Shown here one piece after another: positions 14,482 to 20,357 of a DNA stretch of 28,795 bases. The stretch comes from a virus. A program made the translations under genes and the position numbers. The stretch lies in the IMG/VR virus record IMGVR_UViG_3300035162_000963, positions 1 to 28,795 of that record. One strand, given 5' to 3'. How positions within the stretch are numbered: position 1 is the stretch's first letter; the number at the start of each line of letters is the position of its first letter. The notes under the pieces are model-generated. The model was given only the letters and a program-made list of their open reading frames with translations, made no database searches and had not been told where the DNA came from.

Positions 14482-14580
14482 GCGACTGGTACCACGCTGT
14501 GATGTGAGTATTCTGAAAATTAAGAGCCAGCTAACTTAAGCTTGAACGCCTTAGAAGGTGAACCCCACGGGATAACGTGG
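14482..14580 (+). ncRNA. structured 5' leader of the DUF932 operon
   Basis: The leader contains a GCG/CGC pair around a TGGTACCA palindrome (14482-14497), a hairpin CGCCT-TAGA-AGGTG (14547-14560) and directly after it a hairpin CCACG-GGATAA-CGTGG (14565-14580). It is richer in G and C than its surroundings. The arrangement is typical of a cis-regulatory RNA, but I could not match it to a known riboswitch class. It is not a tRNA. Confidence 0.4.
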
Positions 14581-14636
14581 CTAAATAAAAACTGAAAATT
14601 TCTATTAACAAATTCATTTAAATGGAGGAACCAAAA

Positions 14637-15578
14637 ATGAATAATATAATTAATATTAATGAACTAGCTAACCCATATGGGGAGGCTGGTTTTAATTGCA
14701 CTATCCAAGAAGCAGGTTATTTTAATAACTTTGGGGCTTGGGTAAAATGTGATGATTCTAAATTTATTGTTAGAGATGACAACGGGCATCCTTTTAAGGC
14801 TGTAGGGAATGACTATCAATTAGTCAATCACCCGCAAGCTTTTGAGACTGCGGAACGTATCATCGAACAATCTAATATAGATACAACTGATATGGTAAAA
14901 GAATTTAAAATTAGCCATGATGGGGCGAGAGCCTTTGGCTTTTATAGATTCCCGCAACATCGTGAAGAGGTAGCACTCAACGACACTATAGAACTTCAAC
15001 TACTAGTTAGAAATTCTATTGATGGGTCTATGAGATTCGCTATTGAATACGGAGCCTTGAGACTGGCATGCCTTAATGGGATGACTGCCTTGGGTTCTAT
15101 TGGTAAGTTTAAAAGAAAACATACTAAGTATTTAAATATCCATGATGCGGTTGAACCACTCACTAACGTTATTGAGTTATATGAGAATAGTATTGAGACG
15201 TGGAAAAAGTTCACGACTACAAAAGTGACTGATACTGAAGCAATACTAGCTATTGCGGACGCTGTAGCTACTAAAGAAATCAATAAATTTATTAAAGATA
15301 ATGTCTCTAATAAGTTTAGCGATGATGTTGAATATCTCTTATGGGATAAACAACTATCTAGAGCCTATCAAGTAAAAGACGTATGGTCTGAATACAAAAA
15401 GTATAGAAACGATTTAGGTTCTACACTTTGGGCGGTATATAACGCTATGACTCACTGGGGTACCCATACTGATGCTTATAAGGAAAGTTCTCAAAAGAAC
15501 ATAGCTAGTATTCAGAATGACCGTAGAACGGCTATAGCAAAAACGACTGATAACTTACTTTTAACGATGGTGGCATAA
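14637..15578 (+). CDS. DUF932 phage/plasmid-like protein
   Basis: The start is put at the ATG at 14637, eight bases after GGAGG; the ATG at 14622 overlaps that site. The 313-residue product fits the DUF932 family: an N-terminal GAWVKCDDSKFIVRDD segment, then YQLVNHPQAFETAERII, DGARAFGFYRFP, an LQLLVRNSIDGSMRFAIEYGALRLACLNGM core, and a helical C-terminus with NALT-type WGTHTD. Members occur on phages and plasmids, where their function is not established; a role in DNA metabolism or host takeover is only inferred. It leads a three-gene + strand unit ended by a strong terminator. Confidence 0.82.
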   Translation: MNNIININELANPYGEAGFNCTIQEAGYFNNFGAWVKCDDSKFIVRDDNGHPFKAVGNDYQLVNHPQAFETAERIIEQSNIDTTDMVKEFKISHDGARAFGFYRFPQHREEVALNDTIELQLLVRNSIDGSMRFAIEYGALRLACLNGMTALGSIGKFKRKHTKYLNIHDAVEPLTNVIELYENSIETWKKFTTTKVTDTEAILAIADAVATKEINKFIKDNVSNKFSDDVEYLLWDKQLSRAYQVKDVWSEYKKYRNDLGSTLWAVYNAMTHWGTHTDAYKESSQKNIASIQNDRRTAIAKTTDNLLLTMVA

Positions 15579-15857
15579 ATGAGTGCCAGTAAAAAGACTA
15601 AGGTCGAATCTATAGAACCTTTAGATATTAAAGGCTCAAATATGTTTGGTACTTTTGATAGTGTTGAAGCACTTGTTGAAAGCTTCGAGAACTATAGCCC
15701 CAGTGATAGATGGCTACTTAGCCTTGGGCATGCATTAACAATCAATACCATAGTGAATATTATGGTTAAGTATTGCGATGGCAAAGCAGTTGCGGAACCT
15801 ATTCCGTCGCTGTTTAGAACTATTAATAATAAAACTAATACCAAAAAGGAGGTATAA
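15579..15857 (+). CDS. hypothetical protein of the DUF932 operon
   Basis: This 92-residue protein is unrecognised. It begins directly after the DUF932 stop with a weak GGTGG site, so coupling is likely. A helical middle (DSVEALVESFENY, SDRWLLSLGHALTINTIVNIMVKY) and lysine-rich end are visible. No membrane or metal motif. Confidence 0.7.
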   Translation: MSASKKTKVESIEPLDIKGSNMFGTFDSVEALVESFENYSPSDRWLLSLGHALTINTIVNIMVKYCDGKAVAEPIPSLFRTINNKTNTKKEV

Positions 15858-15859
15858 AA

Positions 15860-16051
15860 ATGGAAACATCAATCCATAATGTAACGGCTATATCAGTTAG
15901 TGATACAGTCCATGAGAATGAAGACAGAACTGACGGGGGCTTTGCAGTTAGATGCATAGCCGTCACTGTCGTAGATGATAATGGGGAAAAATTTACTTAT
16001 AAAGTGAAAGCTTTTAGTAGTGGAACCACCCCCGCAAAGCTTAGTATTTAA
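15860..16051 (+). CDS. small hypothetical protein, last gene of the DUF932 operon
   Basis: This 63-residue protein starts after a perfect AAGGAGGT ribosome site (15846-15853), implying strong translation. The sequence looks mostly beta-stranded (HNVTAISVSDTVHE, FAVRCIAVTVVDDNGEKFTYKVKAF). Not recognised. It ends 20 bases before the terminator. Confidence 0.7.
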   Translation: METSIHNVTAISVSDTVHENEDRTDGGFAVRCIAVTVVDDNGEKFTYKVKAFSSGTTPAKLSI

Positions 16052-16070
16052 TAGAATATCGAAGGCTGCT

Positions 16071-16112
16071 AAACCCTATCAAGAATTAACAAGCTTGATG
16101 GGGTTTTTTTTT
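16071..16112 (+). terminator. strong rho-independent terminator
   Basis: Arms 16071-16083 and 16094-16106 pair over 13 bases with one G-T wobble (AACCC...GGGGTT ends), with a 10-base loop and a nine-T tract (16104-16112). This closes the DUF932 unit and insulates it from the late genes. Confidence 0.92.
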
Positions 16113-16785
16113 GTCTTTAATTTATATAAAAACTATTTAGATTTATTTAACATTTATAAAAATGAGAATGCTTTACCGCTGGGATTTAACGGTAGCGACC
16201 CTATAAGATCTATTTAATTTCTATACATTAACTTTTTAGGACTATTTCACCCATATTTAGAACTTATTTAGTAATGGGTGCCAGCTGTCATAAAAATCTT
16301 TAGGCTTCTCACATAGTTTATTCAGTCATCTAATAAGCGTGGCCAGATGACATTGTTGAACCCTGTTTAAACCTATTAAGTTTTTATAACTATTTAGAGT
16401 CTATGTAAGCTTCTCTATAGTGTTAAACAGTTATTCCCCATGCCTACGGGCTATATAAGGCACTATTTAATCCTTTCCAGCTGGGAAAGAACCTTTAAAG
16501 TGCTTGCGGGTGTACGCCCCTGCATAGGGGGCAGGAGCCACCCCACCCCCTACCCCTATATATGCACAATGTCATACATTTTGAACTAAAAAGGAGTGTT
16601 AAGCAGGTTCTCCCGACTACATAAGTCCTATAAGACCAGTACTTTAGAGGGGATTGTTATGTTTTGAACAGTGACTATATAGGGAGTCTCTATATATACT
16701 ATACCGGGGGGACCGTATACACTCATTATAGGTATCTATTTAAGTTTTGTCAAGAGCTATTTGTAAATAAAGGTATATATTTAGC
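16113..16785. other. about 670 bases of non-coding sequence before the late genes
   Basis: No supported gene. It contains several copies of (A)CTATTTA (16132, 16210, 16389, 16462, 16736), perfect 7-base hairpins at 16248-16280 (CACCCAT/ATGGGTG) and 16325-16351 (GTCATCT/AGATGAC), a GC-rich structured island (16473-16556), a TATAGGGAG element (16677-16685) and an imperfect palindrome TATAC...GTATA (16700-16719). An orphan AAAAAGGAG near 16590 has no following frame. An origin or packaging site is plausible. Confidence 0.6.
16473..16556. other. GC-rich structured island, possible packaging (pac/cos) region
   Basis: Hairpins CTTTCC-AGCTG-GGAAAG (16473-16489), GGGT-GTAC-GCCC (16508-16519) and CCCCT-GCAT-AGGGG (16517-16530) follow each other; CCTGC (16519-16523) can alternatively pair with GCAGG (16531-16535). 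A C-rich tract (16539-16556) follows. This G+C island in AT-rich DNA lies about 270 bases before the small-terminase candidate, a usual place for a packaging signal. Confidence 0.35.
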
Positions 16786-16814
16786 TTGACAAAGTTTATT
16801 ATCGACACTATAAT
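16786..16814 (+). promoter_or_regulatory. consensus sigma70 promoter of the late operon
   Basis: TTGACA (16786-16791) and TATAAT (16809-16814) match consensus perfectly with the ideal 17-base spacing. Only eight bases separate the -10 box from the ATG at 16823, so transcription should begin at or next to the start codon. It implies that host RNA polymerase can transcribe the head genes. Confidence 0.85.
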
Positions 16815-16822
16815 AATATAAT

Positions 16823-17257
16823 ATGAGCTACTTACCGGCAGAAAGTAAAAAAACTAAGAAACTAACTGAAAAACAACAATTATTTTTAGATAGTATTATG
16901 ACGACTAATGGAGATTTATCAAGGGCAGCAGAACTTGCAGGCTACTCAGCAGGCAATTATCATCAAGTATTAAAAAGTCTTAAACATGAAGTGATTGAAT
17001 TAGCCTCAGATGTTCTTGCACGTTCTGCCCCCTCCGCAGCTTTTAAGTTAATAGAAGTTTTAGATTCTAATAGACCCGTTCCTCAAGCCAACATGAAACT
17101 AAGAGCAGCTGAAACTATATTAGATAGGGTTGGTCTTGGTAAACAAGATAAACTAGAAGTAGAACATAATGTCAGTGGTGGTATTTTTATACTACCAGAA
17201 AAACATACTATTACTATAGAAGCAGAAGACGCACAATATGAAGATTTGGATAACTGA
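16823..17257 (+). CDS. terminase small subunit (probable)
   Basis: This 144-residue protein has a basic N-terminus and a helix-turn-helix-like block (LTEKQQLFLDSIMTTNGDLSRAAELAGYSAGNYHQVLKSLKHEVIELA), followed by a helical oligomerisation-type region with APSAAFKLIEVLDSNRPVPQANMKLRAAETILDRVG, as in small terminases and related phage DNA-binding proteins. The acidic C-terminus (EAEDAQYEDLDN) could contact TerL. It would form a ring that recognises the packaging site. It is first in the late module behind a perfect promoter, but has no ribosome site of its own, so it may be read from a leaderless message. The HTH-like gene at 18420 is a rival candidate. Confidence 0.75.
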   Translation: MSYLPAESKKTKKLTEKQQLFLDSIMTTNGDLSRAAELAGYSAGNYHQVLKSLKHEVIELASDVLARSAPSAAFKLIEVLDSNRPVPQANMKLRAAETILDRVGLGKQDKLEVEHNVSGGIFILPEKHTITIEAEDAQYEDLDN

Positions 17258-17417
17258 ATACATAGATGATGTCCCGGGAATCCTTATAGGTCCTTATATA
17301 AAAGCCGATACAATGATACAGGCTTCTAGAATAGCAGTAGAGCATGGGTTGTTTGTTATTGGAGAAATACAAGAACTACAACACGAAGAGTTAAAAAAAG
17401 AAAGGACAGTACACTAA
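17238..17417 (+). CDS. 59-residue hypothetical protein
   Basis: The ORF starts inside the end of the terminase small subunit gene (overlap 20 bases) and its stop shares a base with the next ATG (TAATG). The peptide begins MKIWITEYIDDVPGILIGPY and continues with a helix (ADTMIQASRIAVEHGL) and an acidic/basic tail, suggesting a compact beta-alpha-beta fold. Not recognised. Overlaps at both ends support translation. Confidence 0.65.
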   Translation: MKIWITEYIDDVPGILIGPYIKADTMIQASRIAVEHGLFVIGEIQELQHEELKKERTVH

Positions 17418-17701
17418 TGGCAAAAGATTCAAGACTAGAAAGAGCAGGAGTTTCTGGGTTTAATAAACCTAAAAGAACCCCGAGTCATAAAACTAAATCA
17501 CACATTGTTGTTGCTAAAGAAGGTGACAAGATTAAAACTATTAGGTTTGGACAAAAAGGTGCAGAAACTGCTGGTAAACCTAAAGCAGGTGAGTCAGATA
17601 GAATGAAAGCAAAAAGGAAGTCTTTTAAAGCTAGACATGCTAAGAACATTGCTAGAGGTAAAATGTCTGCAGCCTACTGGGCTGATAAGGTTAAGTGGTA
17701 G
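17417..17701 (+). CDS. small highly basic protein conserved in marine phages
   Basis: This 94-residue protein is rich in Lys, Arg and Gly. A conserved-looking C-terminus (MKAKRKSFKARHAKNIARGKMSAAYWADKVKW) is familiar from cyanophage and pelagiphage genomes, where it is usually a protein of unknown function near head genes. Charge suggests binding to DNA or RNA, for instance during packaging, but this is inference. It starts on the TAATG overlap with the previous gene, helped by an AAAGGAC site. Confidence 0.75.
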   Translation: MAKDSRLERAGVSGFNKPKRTPSHKTKSHIVVAKEGDKIKTIRFGQKGAETAGKPKAGESDRMKAKRKSFKARHAKNIARGKMSAAYWADKVKW

Positions 17702-17702
17702 A

Positions 17703-17879
17703 ATGGGTAAACAAATAGGAAGTAATGAGAAACCTATGACTTTTAGAAAAAGTATATACGGTAAAAGTGATGGAGGTAAAGGTGCAAGACCTAGAATCAA
17801 TACACACTCAAAACAATACCAAGATAATTGGGATTTAATATTCGGGAAAAAAGATGGTAACAACAAAAAAGAAAAGTAA
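17703..17879 (+). CDS. 58-residue basic protein
   Basis: The start is the ATG at 17703, one base after the previous stop; an in-frame ATG at 17637 would lie inside the neighbouring gene. The peptide (MGKQIGSNEKPMTFRKSIYG, then GGKGARPRINTHSKQYQDNWDLIFGKK) is basic, glycine-rich and unfolded-looking at the end. Not recognised; part of a run of basic late proteins. It overlaps the next gene by 26 bases. Confidence 0.65.
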   Translation: MGKQIGSNEKPMTFRKSIYGKSDGGKGARPRINTHSKQYQDNWDLIFGKKDGNNKKEK

Positions 17880-18045
17880 ATCTACCGTAAATAAAGCTGG
17901 TAACTATACCAAGCCTACTATGCGTAAGAGGCTTTTCGAGAAAATCAAAGCTGGTTCTAAAGGTGGTAATTCCGGTCAGTGGTCAGCTCGAAAAGCCCAG
18001 ATGTTAGCTAAACAATATAAAGCTGCAGGAGGTGGCTATAAGTAA
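17854..18045 (+). CDS. 63-residue basic protein with GQWSARKAQ motif
   Basis: The C-terminal half (GSKGGNSGQWSARKAQML, then AKQYKAAGGGYK) belongs to a small conserved family that I recall from cyanophages and giant viruses, annotated only as a domain of unknown function. The N-terminus is lysine-rich. The pattern of a short helix with conserved W, S, R and K followed by GGGYK suggests nucleic-acid binding. It starts within the previous gene and ends on the next ATG. Confidence 0.75.
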   Translation: MVTTKKKSKSTVNKAGNYTKPTMRKRLFEKIKAGSKGGNSGQWSARKAQMLAKQYKAAGGGYK

Positions 18046-18206
18046 TGATAAAAGAATACATGAATAAAATAAAGAAGTGTTATGGAAAGATGTTTAAAAA
18101 GTCTTTAACACCTATTAAACCAAAGAAAAAAACTCAAACAAAAGTTACTTCAACAAGCGGACCAATGACTAATGGCATCACTAAAAAAACCACAAAGAAG
18201 TCTTAG
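18045..18206 (+). CDS. 53-residue basic protein
   Basis: The ORF starts on the stop of the GQWSARKAQ gene (TAATG). The peptide (MIKEYMNKIKKCYGKMFKKS, then repeated Lys/Thr to the end KKTTKKS) is strongly basic and low in complexity. It overlaps the next gene by 35 bases. Not recognised; kept because the stop/start junction is precise. Confidence 0.5.
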   Translation: MIKEYMNKIKKCYGKMFKKSLTPIKPKKKTQTKVTSTSGPMTNGITKKTTKKS

Positions 18207-18423
18207 GTCTTGGACTAAACAAAAATGGCGTACCAAGAGTGGTAAGAAATCGTCAGAAACGGGCGAAAGGTATCTCCCAGAGAAGGCTATTAAGGCACTT
18301 TCAAAAGAAGAATACGCAAGAACAACTAGAAAAAAACGAGAAGATACTAAAAAAGGAAAACAGTTTAGTAAACAACCAAAAAAAACTGCAAGAAAAACAA
18401 GAGTTTATAGAAAAGTAAAATGA
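18172..18423 (+). CDS. 83-residue basic protein, conserved SLRSWTKQKWRTKSGK family
   Basis: The sequence (SLRSWTKQKWRTKSGKKSSE, then TGERYLPEKAIKALSKEEYA, then KKGKQFSKQPKKTARKTR) is a small conserved family familiar from marine phages and large DNA viruses, without a known function. It combines a conserved W/GERYLP core with a lysine-rich tail. A head-associated or DNA-compacting role is possible from charge and position only. Confidence 0.78.
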   Translation: MASLKKPQRSLRSWTKQKWRTKSGKKSSETGERYLPEKAIKALSKEEYARTTRKKREDTKKGKQFSKQPKKTARKTRVYRKVK

Positions 18424-18674
18424 AAGAAGGTTATATAAAAAGAGCTACCTCTACAATACCGTTTGGTTATGAGTTATCTGAAGAGTCTAGTTCTTTTTTA
18501 AGACCTATTGAAGACCAGTTAGTAGCTTTAAGCGTAGCAGAATACATGGTTAAAAATGATGAAGTATCTTTAAGAGACGCTGCTGATTGGTTATATGCTG
18601 AGACTAATAGATACATTAGTCATGTAGGTTTAAAAAAATACATAGATAAAAAGATAGAAAAAAATGGTAGTTAA
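18420..18674 (+). CDS. 84-residue helix-turn-helix-like protein ahead of TerL
   Basis: The sequence (TIPFGYELSEESSSFLRPIED, then AEYMVKNDEVSLRDAADWLYAETNRYISHVGLKKYID) resembles the DNA-binding region of serine recombinases (VPFGY... then reaa..L) without any catalytic domain. Such a short HTH unit directly before TerL could serve as a small terminase or its helper. It overlaps the TerL start by 11 bases and the previous gene by 4, so production is coupled to TerL. The alternative is a regulator of late genes. Confidence 0.65.
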   Translation: MKEGYIKRATSTIPFGYELSEESSSFLRPIEDQLVALSVAEYMVKNDEVSLRDAADWLYAETNRYISHVGLKKYIDKKIEKNGS

Positions 18675-20352
18675 TGAGTGGGATATACATCCTGAAAATT
18701 ACTTATTAGATAACAATAATAATTTTATCCTAAAAAAAGACGGGACTCCTAAAAAAAAACCCGGAAGACCTAGCGGTTCTACTTTAAAAAGTAAATTAAT
18801 AACAGATGCTAAAGCAAAAGAATCTGTAAAAAGGTCTTTAAAAAATAAAGAAAAATCAATACAAAAACTTGAAACAGCTTTATATAATAAAAGAAAAGCT
18901 ATAAAAAAACAAAAGAACTTATTGTCTGAAATAGATAGTACAGATAAAAATAGTTCAAAAGTATTTTTAGACAGTGATGTAGAAGAACTCCCAGATACTT
19001 TAAAAGAACATTTAATGAGAGGGAACAATGTAGTTTTTCATGCTAACGAAGGACCCCAAACAGATTTTTTAGCTTCTGGTGAAAAAGATGTTCTTTACGG
19101 TGGAGCTGCGGGCGGTGGTAAATCATATGCTATGATAGTTGACCCGTTAAGATACGCACATAAAAAAGCACATAGAGCTTTGATTATTAGAAGGTCTATG
19201 CCAGAACTAAGAGAGATGATAGATAAGTCTCGTGAGTTATATCCCCAAGCATTTCCCGGTGCTAAGTTTAGAGAAGTTGAAAAGCTTTGGAACTTTCCGT
19301 CAGGTGCCAAGGTAGAGTTTGGATTCTTAGAAAGAGATGCAGACGTATACAGGTATCAAGGACAAGCATATAGTTGGATAGGCTTTGATGAGATTACTCA
19401 TTTACCTACAGAGTTTAGTTGGAACTATCTTGCTTCACGTCTGAGAACTACTGACCCAGAAATACAAACATACCTTCGCTGTACTGCTAACCCCGGCGGT
19501 GTTGGTTCTCATTGGGTAAAGAAAAGATATATAGAGCCAGCAGCAAACAACACAAGTTTTTTAGGTAAAGACGGCTTAACAAGAAAATTTATTCCTGCTA
19601 AGTTAGCCGATAACCCTTACTTATCTACTGACGGTGTGTATGAGCAGATGCTTAAATCTTTACCTCCTATTCAACGTAGGCAATTACTAGAAGGTAACTG
19701 GGATGTAGCTGAAGGAGCTGCTTTTGTAGAGTTCGACCCGTTTCAACATGTTATTACTCCATTTGAATTACCTATACACTGGGAAAGAATAAAAGCAATA
19801 GACTATGGATATGCTTCAGAGTCTTGTTGTTTATGGGGAATAATGGATATGAATGATAACACTTTAATAATTTATAGAGAATTATACAGAAAAGGCTTGA
19901 CAGGTGAAGAATTAGGCGGTATAATAACAGAGATGGAAGCAGAAGATGCTTTTTCTATTAATGGTGTTTTAGACACAGCAGCATGGGCAAAAACAGGAAC
20001 TACAGGTCCAACAGTAGGGGAAGCTTTAGTAAAGGCTGGACACAAGTTAAGAAGAGCTGATAAAAATAGAATACAGGGTAAAATACAAATACACGAGTAT
20101 TTAAAAGTTAGAGAAAATGGTAGACCTAAGTTACAGATATTTAATACATGTCCGAACTTAATAAGAGAACTACAGTCTATACCGTTATCTAAAACTAATC
20201 CAGAAGATGTAGATACACATGCTTCTGACCACGCATATGATGCACTGCGTTATATGATAATGAGCAGACCTAGAATGGAAAGTCCATTAGAACGTATGAG
20301 AGGATTAAAGAGAGAAATGTATAGACCCGTTGATTCAACATTTGGTTATTAA
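18664..20352 (+). CDS. terL: terminase large subunit
   Basis: This 562-residue packaging motor has an ATPase with Walker A GGAAGGGKS (146-154), Walker B WIGFDE (238-243) and a TANPGG coupling motif (274-279), and an RNase H-like nuclease with D380 (AIDYGY), D437 (VLDTAA) and D522/D526 (SDHAYDALRY). It pumps DNA into the prohead and cuts concatemers. The first 125 residues are an unusual extension: an AT-hook-like KKKPGRPSGS (30-39) and a lysine-rich coiled-coil-like stretch (50-90). The start at 18664 overlaps the upstream gene; no clear later start was seen. It is firmly TerL; the subfamily was not determined. Confidence 0.95.
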   Translation: MVVNEWDIHPENYLLDNNNNFILKKDGTPKKKPGRPSGSTLKSKLITDAKAKESVKRSLKNKEKSIQKLETALYNKRKAIKKQKNLLSEIDSTDKNSSKVFLDSDVEELPDTLKEHLMRGNNVVFHANEGPQTDFLASGEKDVLYGGAAGGGKSYAMIVDPLRYAHKKAHRALIIRRSMPELREMIDKSRELYPQAFPGAKFREVEKLWNFPSGAKVEFGFLERDADVYRYQGQAYSWIGFDEITHLPTEFSWNYLASRLRTTDPEIQTYLRCTANPGGVGSHWVKKRYIEPAANNTSFLGKDGLTRKFIPAKLADNPYLSTDGVYEQMLKSLPPIQRRQLLEGNWDVAEGAAFVEFDPFQHVITPFELPIHWERIKAIDYGYASESCCLWGIMDMNDNTLIIYRELYRKGLTGEELGGIITEMEAEDAFSINGVLDTAAWAKTGTTGPTVGEALVKAGHKLRRADKNRIQGKIQIHEYLKVRENGRPKLQIFNTCPNLIRELQSIPLSKTNPEDVDTHASDHAYDALRYMIMSRPRMESPLERMRGLKREMYRPVDSTFGY

Positions 20353-20357
20353 AATAT

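Noticed and set aside
14482-14580. A tRNA in the DUF932 leader
   Set aside because: There is no T-loop consensus, no 7-base acceptor pairing and no anticodon arm in the right place.
16020-16217. A 65-codon + strand frame downstream of the DUF932 operon
   Set aside because: It begins inside the preceding gene, has no ribosome site and runs straight through the strong terminator at 16071-16112.
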